DNA of 10,778 nucleotides. Origin: Microcaldota archaeon. GTDB taxonomy: Archaea; Micrarchaeota; Micrarchaeia; Micrarchaeales; Micrarchaeaceae. The translations under genes were made by a program, and so were the position numbers. Each line of letters begins with the position of its first letter. Within the stretch, counting starts at the first letter, position 1. Below the pieces are notes generated by a model. That model did no database searches. It was not told the origin of the DNA and worked only from the letters and a program-made list of their open reading frames with translations. This document shows, one piece after another, positions 1 through 6,129 of the stretch. The stretch is from the NCBI GenBank assembly GCA_021834865.1, contig JAKBRD010000027.1, positions 1 through 10,778 of the forward strand, given 5' to 3'.

Positions 1-217
1 AGTTTATCCTCCTTATCATTTCGCCCCTTGTCTTCTTGTCGCTCGCTATGACGCTAGGCACGCCCACCTTTCTTATGCTGCTTATTATCCAAGCCTCTCC
101 GCCGCTTTTCATATGAGCGGAATATACAAGCCTTCCGTCGAGCCCTAGGCATGAGACTGCGACGGTTTTGCCCGTATCCACACCTACTATTATGTGAACC
201 AAACAATTTGCCCTCAT
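1..217 (-). CDS. DUF460/COG2433 RNase H-like protein, N-terminal fragment
   Basis: Only the first 72 codons are in the window; the gene continues past the left edge. The translation starts MRANCLVHIIVGVDTGKTVA and continues with a LGLDGRL segment and a region ending near VPSVIASDKK. This is the pattern of the archaeal COG2433/DUF460 family (predicted RuvC/YqgF-type RNase H fold): a first strand with IVGxDxG, a second strand, then a helix and a strand leading to a conserved Asp (ATD in most members, ASD here). The D of VGVDTG would be the first metal-binding acidic residue. The cellular role of the family is not settled; a nuclease role is predicted from the fold. The ATG lies 4 nt after the stop of the DsbA-like gene, so the two probably share a transcript. 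No clear Shine-Dalgarno site is visible. Family call is fairly sure; function is not. Confidence 0.7.
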   Translation of the reverse strand, partial: MRANCLVHIIVGVDTGKTVAVSCLGLDGRLVYSAHMKSGGEAWIISSIRKVGVPSVIASDKKTRGEMIRRIN

Positions 218-221
218 GGTT

Positions 222-1265
222 TTACTTAAGCTGTTCTAGGGAGTAATTTATTGCATCAAGCGCAGTTGCAGGTATGGCCTCGTACTTGCAGTTTGCTATG
301 AATACAGGCGTAAAAGTTATGTTGTAGAAGCTTGCAAGCTGCTCCTGCCTAAGAAGCGTAGCCGGGGCGTTGGCCATGCAGTCTCCGAACGAGCTCATGT
401 TGAATCCTGATGCCTGTGCCATTGAATACAGCGTATCGTTTGGCAGCGGGCTTCCGTTGTACACAGTATTTAATGTGTTCATGAACTGCGGGAACTCATT
501 CTGAGCTGAACCGCATGCGAGATAAGCCCCTAGCAGCTGAGTCTGCTCTTCGCCGTAATTCTTGTATTTGCTTATCGAATACCCTGAAAAGACAAACTTG
601 TAGCTCATGTTTATCTCATTGGAATGGGCTTTGCTTATGTTTATGGCTTGCAGTATGCTGCTTATGGCGCCAGGTGCGTAAGGATCTGTTATCAGATAAA
701 CAGGTTCCGGCGTGTTAGACACGCACGTTGTCTTTCCGCTTATGCCTACGACCCCCTGCGCTATCACTGAGTTGTTAGTTATGCTCTTTGGCCTTACCAT
801 CTGTATGAAAGGTGTTTCGAGGCTCAGGTTTGAGCCGTAAAACTCCATGGATACGTTAAGCGTAGAATTGGTGAACGGGTCCCTGTACGGAACTATTACG
901 GACCAAGTGTTTGTCGATGGCTGATATGATACTTTTGACCTGTTCAGGTAGGAATAATATGTAAGTATCGAAAGGCTGGAGTTTATGTACCGATAGTTGG
1001 CCAGAACCTTGCCTGCCGCATCGAGTACCTGGGACTGGTTATATTTGGGCGTTATGCAAGTGCTGTTGCTTGAAATTCCATACTGGCACACTATGACGGA
1101 TTTGAAATTGGCCAGAGAAAATGACAACGCTATCAGCACTATTACAAGTGCTATTAGCCCTATGTGCAGGTAGTCCAAGCCTCCGTGCCTTGAGGCGCTC
1201 TTGACAAGGAATACTGGCTCCTTCGCGCCTTTTTGCTTTGCCTTCTTTCCATCCATTCTTGCCAT
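222..1265 (-). CDS. Membrane-anchored DsbA/thioredoxin-fold protein lacking the CXXC motif
   Basis: The 347-residue protein has a basic N-terminus (residues 1-30), one membrane helix (about 34-53), then a large domain that should face outside. The C-terminal half (about 187-345) follows the DsbA/DsbG-like layout: a strand (PVYLITDPYAPGA, 188-200), a helical insertion opening with ACG and ending in a DCM helix, and a TP cis-proline loop followed by VFIANC (319-326). In active relatives the segment after DPY reads CPxC; here residues 197-200 are A-P-G-A, so the redox-active cysteines are gone. Six other cysteines remain (60, 70, 181, 251, 296, 326). I count 15 N-X-S/T sequons, as in archaeal surface glycoproteins. 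It may be a chaperone-like or structural relative rather than an oxidoreductase. The start lies 16 nt after tRNA-Arg on the same strand; an ATG three codons later is the alternative. Confidence 0.75.
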   Translation of the reverse strand: MARMDGKKAKQKGAKEPVFLVKSASRHGGLDYLHIGLIALVIVLIALSFSLANFKSVIVCQYGISSNSTCITPKYNQSQVLDAAGKVLANYRYINSSLSILTYYSYLNRSKVSYQPSTNTWSVIVPYRDPFTNSTLNVSMEFYGSNLSLETPFIQMVRPKSITNNSVIAQGVVGISGKTTCVSNTPEPVYLITDPYAPGAISSILQAINISKAHSNEINMSYKFVFSGYSISKYKNYGEEQTQLLGAYLACGSAQNEFPQFMNTLNTVYNGSPLPNDTLYSMAQASGFNMSSFGDCMANAPATLLRQEQLASFYNITFTPVFIANCKYEAIPATALDAINYSLEQLK

Positions 1266-1281
1266 AAAACCACTTTACAGG

Positions 1282-1377
1282 CGGGCCCGGCGGGATTTTC
1301 ACCGGATTAAACCGAATTTGAACCCGCGACCTTCACCTTAGGAGGGTGCCGCTCTATCCAAGCTGAGCTACGGGCCC
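1282..1377 (-). tRNA. tRNA-Arg(CCT) with a 21-nt intron at position 59/60
   Basis: Read on the minus strand the acceptor stem is GGGCCCG/CGGGCCC with discriminator G. The D arm is GCTC/GAGC, the anticodon loop is CTCCTAA (anticodon CCT, reading AGG), and the T stem is GCGGG/CCCGC. The anticodon stem has one G-A mismatch at 27-43. The T loop becomes the normal TTCAAAT only if 21 nt are removed (plus-strand 1296-1316). Around the junctions a canonical bulge-helix-bulge forms: the T stem, a 4-bp helix TTCA/TGAA, two 3-nt bulges AAT on opposite strands, then TCGG/CCGG closing a 6-nt loop. Cutting each bulge as AA|T gives exactly the T loop. CCA is not encoded. The mature tRNA is 75 nt. The identity is secure and the intron is strongly supported by the fold. 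Confidence 0.93.
1296..1316 (-). other. tRNA intron (T-loop, 59/60) with bulge-helix-bulge motif
   Basis: The intron is 21 nt long. It begins TTCGG and ends TGAAAA on the minus strand. Both splice sites lie in 3-nt AAT bulges separated by 4 bp. Because AAAT flanks both ends, sequence alone allows a shift of a few bases, but the bulge-helix-bulge geometry fixes the cut after nucleotide 59. Introns outside the anticodon loop, including 59/60, are known from archaea with broad-specificity splicing endonucleases such as Thermoproteales and ARMAN lineages. Confidence 0.85.
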
Positions 1378-1403
1378 GCATATATCACATATATCTTAGC
1401 AGG

Positions 1404-1415
1404 AAAAATTTATAA
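1404..1415 (-). promoter_or_regulatory. TATA box for tRNA-Arg
   Basis: On the minus strand this reads TTATAAATTTTT. Its centre is about 32 nt before the tRNA 5' end, which fits transcription starting a few bases upstream of the mature tRNA. It lies in the 72-nt gap between the argS stop and the tRNA. Confidence 0.55.
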
Positions 1416-1449
1416 TGAACTGATTTATACCTTTGTCTTTTTTCCACTT

Positions 1450-3342
1450 TTACATACGCTTTACCGGTGTCATGCCCAAAGAAAGCAGAAGTTCAGCCAT
1501 CAGCTTCTCGAAAGCCTGCGTTATAGCTAGCCTTGCGCTTTTGTCTCCTTCTTCCTGTGCTTTCAATATCGGAGTTGTCTCGTAGAATTTGCTGAATTCG
1601 CTTGCCAGAAGCGTCATGTACTCTATGACTATGTTTGGCTTGCACTCCCTGACTGCCTTTTCAAGCACATTCCGCGCGTAAGATATCCTCTTTATTAGGT
1701 CGAATTCCTGCTGGGAAACTGCATAATCCTCTCGCATTTCCTTCTTGGCCTCTGCTCCTGGGCTTTCAAGTATCCTTTCCGCCCTCGCATGCGTGTACTC
1801 GCAATACGGCCCTGAATTGCCCTCGAAGTTAAGCGCCCTGCTCCAAGAGAAAACAAGGTTCTTCTCGTTGGAAAGCTTGAGAAATTCATATTTTATTGCG
1901 GACATGGCTATCTGGCTTGCTACATCCGCCTTCTCATCATTGCTAAGCTCAAACCTGTCTGTTATCAGCCTTGAAGCCTTTTCCTCGGCTTCCCTTACAA
2001 GGTCATCGCACGTATATCCGACCCAGGTGCCCTTTCTTCCGGATAGCGATATTCCCTCGAGCTCAACCACTCCGTATGCTATATGCTTGATCTTTTCCGA
2101 ATAGTCGCTACCTCCAAGCAGCGCTATTACGAGCCTTACAACCGCTTGCTCGTAGCTCTGCCTTGCATCTATGGTGTTTATTGCAACGTCGGCAGCCCCA
2201 AAATCCATCTGTGAGCCGTCAGCTCCTGTAGAGTAAAGCAGTTTCTTCAGGGCTCCTTGCTCCATGAACATATGGTATACGAAGCTGTTGGGCAGAAGCC
2301 CGAGCTTCCACATGTGAAATGCAATGTCCTTGGCTACATAATTGGGCGCTCCGTTGCTCCTTACGAGAACCTTTACTCCCTCCTTGAGGCCTCCGAAATC
2401 GCTTGCAAGGTTTCCAAGCTTCGAATGCTCTATCACTATGCAGTTTGCATATTCTCCATCTGCCGGTTTGGTTATAATTCCTTTGCCTTGCATTTTGTCA
2501 AGGGCTTCGTCAAGGAGTTTCTTCCTTACTATGTCGCTTTCCCATACAAGCACGTCGTGATATATTCCCATCTTCGCCAGCGTTTCGTATTCCGCCTTTA
2601 CGAAGCTTTCTGCCATTTCCCTGGCGGTCTTAGATTCATAGGTCCCATCCTGCTCCATGCTGACGAGTATCTGCGAGATCTCGTCCTTTATGCTTTTGTC
2701 TTCAAGCAGCTTGTTTACCGCTACGTAAACTTCTCCAATCATCCTGTCGAATTTTTTATTGCTGTCAAAAGTTACGCCTATCTTTTCCATGTGCGACAGG
2801 CCCCAAATAACCTCTGCAACCTGAAGGCCAAGATCGTCTATATAATCTTCGCGCTCTACTTTGTACCCTGCTCTCTCGTAGAGATTTGCAATTCCGTCGC
2901 CTAAAAGTACGTTCCTTACCTGGCCCATGTGCATTGGATGTGCCGGATTTATGCTTGGGTACTCTATTATGGCCTTCTTGCCCTTCCATGCGTTGGAAGC
3001 GAATATCCTATCCTCGCTTATTGCGAAATCAACCACGTCCCTAGAATAAGCGCTGCGTTCTATGGCAAAATTCACAAATCCGTTCTTTTGTGATATCTCT
3101 GCCACATATTTCGGCTTTGCTATAAGCGCTACAATTTTTCCTGCCAGTTCGCCGGCATTCAGCGACTTAGCCTTGGCTATCCTCAAAATTATGCTGGATG
3201 AGATATCGCCGAACATCTTAGATATGTCTATGCTCCTTGCTATCTCCTCATCGAATTCCCCATATCCTTCACTGTCAAGCGCAGCTTTTATGGAAGACCT
3301 TATCCCTTCGATTAATTCCCCATATGGTCCATGTTCATGCAT
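1450..3342 (-). CDS. argS: Arginyl-tRNA synthetase (class I)
   Basis: The enzyme charges tRNA-Arg with arginine using ATP, in the cytoplasm. From the start I choose (ATG at 3342) the protein is 630 residues, a normal ArgRS size. The order is an N-terminal ArgRS additional domain (about 8-110), a Rossmann catalytic core with HMGQVRN at 138-144 in place of HIGH, the SNGAPNYVAKDIAFH region (329-343), SGRKG (434-438) at the KMSK-loop site, and a C-terminal DALR anticodon domain beginning near GPYCEYTHAR and ending LGMTPVKRM. A longer frame reaches up to 3423 but would overlap the end of nnr by 59 nt and adds residues unlike the family, so I reject it. The gap after nnr is 22 nt, so the two are probably cotranscribed. 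The fourth residue of the HIGH motif is Gln here. A tRNA-Arg gene follows on the same strand. Confidence 0.95.
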   Translation of the reverse strand: MHEHGPYGELIEGIRSSIKAALDSEGYGEFDEEIARSIDISKMFGDISSSIILRIAKAKSLNAGELAGKIVALIAKPKYVAEISQKNGFVNFAIERSAYSRDVVDFAISEDRIFASNAWKGKKAIIEYPSINPAHPMHMGQVRNVLLGDGIANLYERAGYKVEREDYIDDLGLQVAEVIWGLSHMEKIGVTFDSNKKFDRMIGEVYVAVNKLLEDKSIKDEISQILVSMEQDGTYESKTAREMAESFVKAEYETLAKMGIYHDVLVWESDIVRKKLLDEALDKMQGKGIITKPADGEYANCIVIEHSKLGNLASDFGGLKEGVKVLVRSNGAPNYVAKDIAFHMWKLGLLPNSFVYHMFMEQGALKKLLYSTGADGSQMDFGAADVAINTIDARQSYEQAVVRLVIALLGGSDYSEKIKHIAYGVVELEGISLSGRKGTWVGYTCDDLVREAEEKASRLITDRFELSNDEKADVASQIAMSAIKYEFLKLSNEKNLVFSWSRALNFEGNSGPYCEYTHARAERILESPGAEAKKEMREDYAVSQQEFDLIKRISYARNVLEKAVRECKPNIVIEYMTLLASEFSKFYETTPILKAQEEGDKSARLAITQAFEKLMAELLLSLGMTPVKRM

Positions 3343-3364
3343 ATTATCATTCCGCAAAATTGAA

Positions 3365-4912
3365 TCAATAGCTAACTCTGTCAAACTCCTTGATAATCTT
3401 AGGTATGGAGACCGCCACGTCATATGCAGTTGCGTGAAGCCCTATCTCTTTGTTGAGCATCTCCCCTATCTGCGTGTGAACGTAAACTCCTGCAGCTGCA
3501 GACTCGAACAGGGATCCTTTGTTTATTGATATATAACTGGCTATTATTCCGGCAAGCACGTCTCCAGTGCCCATTGTCGAAAGAGTTGCGCTTTCGGCCC
3601 TGTTTATCTTTAGCCTTGTGCCATCTGTTATTATGGTGTCATTCCCTTTTAGCACAAGCGTGCATCCGTACGTTTTCGCAAAATCTATTGCAGTATATAT
3701 CTTCGAATTGAGGTCGCGCTTTGAAAGGTCAATGCCGCACAGATACTTGAATTCTCCTGTGTGCGGAGTAAGAACCATGTTGCTCCCTATAAGGTTCTTG
3801 TACCTAGAAAGCATTTTGAGCGCAGCTGCATCTGCAACTACCCATTTGGATGAGCTTTTTTCGTAATCAAGAAGTGCAGAGAATCCTTTGTAGTCAAAGT
3901 AATCCTCTTTTATTCCAGGCCCTATTACTATTGCCTCGTGCTTCACCAATTTTATTTCAGCTACATCATCATGAGAAAACTTTTTTTTGGATATTGTCTT
4001 TAGTATTAGCTCAGGCATTGGCCTCTGCTCGTTTACCAAAGAATCCTCTGGTGATATCACAGTGACATAACCGGAACCGGTTTTGAGCGCGGCCAGAGCG
4101 TGCTCGGCTGCCATTCCCGAAAGCATTGGGGCTCCCCTGTAATCAGAGCTTCCTCCAAGCACCGCTACTGTCCCATGTTCGTACTTGTTGGCATTTATAA
4201 ACCTGGGCTTGGTTGCTAGCATTACATCTCCGGGCCCGGTCATAAGCTCCACAGAAGTCGGTATTCCTGTGTTTAATACGTTTACGGAGTAATCTGACCT
4301 ACCTTTTTCTAGGAAGCTTTTCATCTTGTGTATCGCAAAAAGAAGGTCTGGAGCCACCGCATTTATATTTTTTGAACCTGTATCGCCATTAACTCCAGAA
4401 GGCACGTCTATGGATATTACATATTTATTCGAATCGTTTATTGCCTTAATTGCATGAGACAGAGTTTCACTGAGGCGCCCATGCATCCCTATGCCTATTA
4501 TCGCGTCTACAACATCATCCGATTTTTTAAGCATGGACTTTAGCTTTCCAATGTTTTCTGAGCCTATCACTTCTATGTCGATTACGCTTTCCATTATCTT
4601 GTAATTGAATCTCAGGCTGTCGTTGCGTATGCTATCTGGGTTTCCCAGAAAAGCCAGCTGCACGTCTGCTATGTCTATCAGATGCCTGGCGGCAGCCATG
4701 CCTATCGCTCCCTTTCCTCCAGGGCCGCACACGAAAGTTATCCTGTCGTTCCTGTGCTTTCTGCTAAGGTTTTCAGCTATGGCTGCACCTGCAGTTTCGA
4801 CCATGGACCTTTCGTTTATTCCCATTGCCTTGGCGTTTGCCATTATGGCGTAAGCGTCGTCTATACTGAGGTACTTTTTTGTATAAAGGACAAACTCTTT
4901 TAGCTTTTGCAT
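3365..4912 (-). CDS. nnr: Bifunctional NAD(P)H-hydrate epimerase / ADP-dependent dehydratase
   Basis: This repairs damaged, hydrated NADH and NADPH: the N-terminal YjeF_N domain epimerises R- and S-NAD(P)HX, and the C-terminal ribokinase-fold domain dehydrates the S form with ADP. Numbering from ATG 4912 (515 aa): VETAG (38-42), GPGGKGAIG (63-71), DAIIGIGMHG (136-145) and SIDVPSG (167-173) mark the epimerase. VLGGSSDYRGAP (251-262), IGPG (330-333), TPHTGEF (382-388) and MGTGDVLAG (447-455, catalytic Asp 451) mark the dehydratase. The family's usual GxGNNGGDG loop is changed at 63-71. I prefer 4912 because TTTTTATTT is centred about 25 nt upstream, as for a leaderless mRNA; ATG 4933 would add seven residues. 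argS follows 22 nt downstream. Confidence 0.93.
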   Translation of the reverse strand: MQKLKEFVLYTKKYLSIDDAYAIMANAKAMGINERSMVETAGAAIAENLSRKHRNDRITFVCGPGGKGAIGMAAARHLIDIADVQLAFLGNPDSIRNDSLRFNYKIMESVIDIEVIGSENIGKLKSMLKKSDDVVDAIIGIGMHGRLSETLSHAIKAINDSNKYVISIDVPSGVNGDTGSKNINAVAPDLLFAIHKMKSFLEKGRSDYSVNVLNTGIPTSVELMTGPGDVMLATKPRFINANKYEHGTVAVLGGSSDYRGAPMLSGMAAEHALAALKTGSGYVTVISPEDSLVNEQRPMPELILKTISKKKFSHDDVAEIKLVKHEAIVIGPGIKEDYFDYKGFSALLDYEKSSSKWVVADAAALKMLSRYKNLIGSNMVLTPHTGEFKYLCGIDLSKRDLNSKIYTAIDFAKTYGCTLVLKGNDTIITDGTRLKINRAESATLSTMGTGDVLAGIIASYISINKGSLFESAAAGVYVHTQIGEMLNKEIGLHATAYDVAVSIPKIIKEFDRVSY

Positions 4913-4930
4913 CTTATTAATTCCGTAATT

Positions 4931-4942
4931 CATAAATAAAAA
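4931..4942. promoter_or_regulatory. AT-rich shared TATA region between nnr and the AbrB-like gene
   Basis: The plus strand reads CATAAATAAAAA. On the minus strand it gives TTTTTATTTATG, centred about 25 nt before the nnr ATG at 4912. On the plus strand it would place transcription near 4957-4961, at the beginning of the AbrB domain coding stretch. The two genes diverge here, so one AT-rich block may serve both. Confidence 0.45.
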
Positions 4943-4954
4943 TGTGGTGTTTCA

Positions 4955-4996
4955 ATAGCGAAGGTCTATAGAGTTAAGGACGGTCTCGCGATAAGC
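4955..4996 (+). other. Upstream in-frame extension carrying the start of the AbrB domain
   Basis: These 14 codons are in frame with the ATG at 4997 and translate to IAKVYRVKDGLAIS, which is what the first strand of a SpoVT/AbrB domain looks like directly before MPREVVKTLGIKEGD. The frame is open back to a stop at 4937, but it contains no ATG, GTG or TTG. The ATA at 4955 is at the place where a start codon is expected. An ATG at 4942 is in another frame, one base out. Confidence 0.5.
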
Positions 4997-5827
4997 ATGC
5001 CGAGGGAAGTAGTGAAGACGCTTGGCATAAAGGAGGGAGACGACATAGACTTCATACAATACAAGGACTCATACTACATAATAGCTAAAAGGAGCGATAT
5101 AGCAAAGCTCATAACTGGCTCTTCGGCTCAAGCGGCAACTCCACAGCAGGAAAAAGCTGCAGCCAACGTCCCAAAGTTGTCTGAGGCGGAGATAAGCGTC
5201 CTAAAGAAGCTCGATACCCTAAGGTACAGCATGCGCACCACTCCAGAAGTGGCAAAGATACTCGGGAAAGAAGAGAGGATAACATTCAAGCAGTTGGAGA
5301 AGAAGCACGTTATAGTCCCGTTCAAGGACGAGCAGCAGAAGACCCATTACAGCATACAGAAGATGTTCTACGACAACTACTTGATGCGAAAGAGGCCAGC
5401 CGAGCAGCCGAAGCAGGAATACAAGCTGAGCCTAAGCAAGGCCAAGGTGGCAGAGGCAGCCAAGGCTACAACAGCGCCTATAAGCGCAATAGAGAAGTAC
5501 ATGGATGCACTTCAGAATGCCGGATACATAGTAGTCCCAACAGAAGCAGAAGCATCGGCCATATCTGCTGCATTGGAGGACAGCATAAGGCGTGGGCTTG
5601 TGGTAGGCACCAGGGCCTTCAACAAGAAATTCTACATCGTAATGCGCTCGTTCATAAATTCAAATACATCTGCGATAACCGCGCAGATTGCAGACAAGAG
5701 TTCTTCAGTCCCTGTCATAGCAAAAGCGTGCAAGCTTGACGACGAAGCGGTTAGGGCAGTGCTTTACATACTGGCAGAAAGCGGAGAAGTTACGGAAGTC
5801 CGAAAAGACATATTCAGGCTTGCGTAA
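4997..5827 (+). CDS. AbrB/SpoVT-like DNA-binding protein with winged-helix-like regions
   Basis: The 276 residues from the first canonical ATG begin inside an AbrB-like fold: MPREVVKTLGIKEGDDIDFI (1-20) matches the IPKEIRxxLGIKxGDxVEF half of that family. A low-complexity Ala/Gln linker follows (42-58). Residues 60-132 (LSEAEISVLKKL through the KKHVIVPF and HYSIQKMFYDNYLMRKR parts) and 160-276 (an alternating helix and strand region ending VTEVRKDIFRLA) look like winged-helix units, but I cannot name a family. The expected role is a transcription factor; the target is unknown. The true N-terminus probably lies upstream, near 4955. A weak TATA-like CTATAGAG (4967-4974) about 26 nt before ATG 4997 keeps the shorter form possible. 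It diverges from nnr and could regulate it, which is inference only. Confidence 0.75.
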   Translation: MPREVVKTLGIKEGDDIDFIQYKDSYYIIAKRSDIAKLITGSSAQAATPQQEKAAANVPKLSEAEISVLKKLDTLRYSMRTTPEVAKILGKEERITFKQLEKKHVIVPFKDEQQKTHYSIQKMFYDNYLMRKRPAEQPKQEYKLSLSKAKVAEAAKATTAPISAIEKYMDALQNAGYIVVPTEAEASAISAALEDSIRRGLVVGTRAFNKKFYIVMRSFINSNTSAITAQIADKSSSVPVIAKACKLDDEAVRAVLYILAESGEVTEVRKDIFRLA

Positions 5828-5841
5828 AGCAAAAGCCTCTG

Positions 5842-5851
5842 TTTATAAAAA
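5842..5851 (+). promoter_or_regulatory. Strong TATA box with no gene behind it
   Basis: The sequence is TTTATAAAAA, one of the best TATA-like boxes in the window, 15 nt after the stop of the AbrB-like gene. It would start transcription near 5870-5873. No open frame of credible length begins there, which points to a non-coding transcript. Confidence 0.4.
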
Positions 5852-5869
5852 GGTCAATGCCGAACTGCA

Positions 5870-6018
5870 GAATTCACACGTATATGAAGTGATCCAGCAG
5901 TATTACCGCGAGAGCGAATACTATAACCACAATAAGCACTATCTTCGGGTTAAGCTTTGGCCCTTTTGCTGGTGCATCGTAGAAGCTAAGCACGCCTGCC
6001 TGAGATTGCGGTGAATAT
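5870..6018 (+). ncRNA. Candidate structured non-coding RNA in the 5828-6129 gap
   Basis: The stretch can be folded by eye into a closed multi-branch structure. A terminal stem joins 5872-5880 to 6009-6016 (ATTCAC, bulged A, CG with CGGTGAAT). An inner stem joins 5891-5899 to 5967-5978 (GATCCAGCA with TGCTGG and ATC, 3-nt bulge). A hairpin at 5900-5921 has GTATT/AATAC, an AC bulge, CGC/GCG and a GAGA (GNRA) tetraloop. A further stem pairs TAACC 5924-5928 with GGTTA 5948-5952. The predicted transcription start from the TATA box at 5842-5851 coincides with the 5' side of the terminal stem. It does not match 5S rRNA, SRP RNA or RNase P RNA signatures. Random sequence can also fold, so this is only a candidate. 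Confidence 0.3.
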
Positions 6019-6077
6019 AATGATGCCATCTATAAGCACTTTGTTACGCGGTTTATATGCTTCTGAATATTAATAAA

Positions 6078-6097
6078 GCTTTTGCACGTCCAAAAGC
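6078..6097. repeat. Perfect 7-bp inverted repeat before the promoter of the four-TM gene
   Basis: GCTTTTG at 6078-6084 and CAAAAGC at 6091-6097 are perfect inverted copies around a 6-nt spacer. The repeat ends 6 nt before the TATA box at 6104-6111, where an activator or repressor site would sit. It could equally be a stem-loop ending the upstream candidate RNA. Confidence 0.4.
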
Positions 6098-6103
6098 AAA
6101 CGC

Positions 6104-6111
6104 TTTATATC
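6104..6111 (+). promoter_or_regulatory. TATA box for the four-TM protein gene
   Basis: TTTATATC is centred about 23 nt before the ATG at 6130, a spacing that predicts a leaderless transcript. No Shine-Dalgarno site precedes the ATG. Confidence 0.5.
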
Positions 6112-6129
6112 TCTTGCCAGATAGTATAT

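Noticed and set aside
2257..2904. A 215-codon frame antisense to argS
   Set aside because: It lies wholly inside a well-conserved synthetase gene, has no promoter, and its composition is that of a reverse-strand shadow.
3343..3423. Longer N-terminus for argS
   Set aside because: The extra 27 residues overlap the end of nnr and do not resemble the start of the ArgRS N-terminal domain; ATG 3342 gives a normal length.
5940..5963. GTTAAGC resembling part of 5S rRNA
   Set aside because: The surrounding 5S signature (CCGAAC and the GGAA that precedes GTTAAGC) is missing and the stems do not match 5S rRNA.
5736..6014. A 92-codon plus-strand frame across the end of the AbrB-like gene and the gap
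   Set aside because: It starts inside the real gene in another frame, has no recognisable domain or promoter of its own, and its second half has random-looking composition.
5933..6040. TAAGCAC occurring three times (5933, 5987, 6033)
   Set aside because: The copies are irregularly spaced and only seven bases long; there is no array structure or conserved flank, so it is neither a CRISPR nor a clear binding-site cluster.
6082..6129. TTG start for the four-TM protein
   Set aside because: The extension would translate through the inverted repeat and TATA box; the ATG at 6130 fits the promoter spacing.
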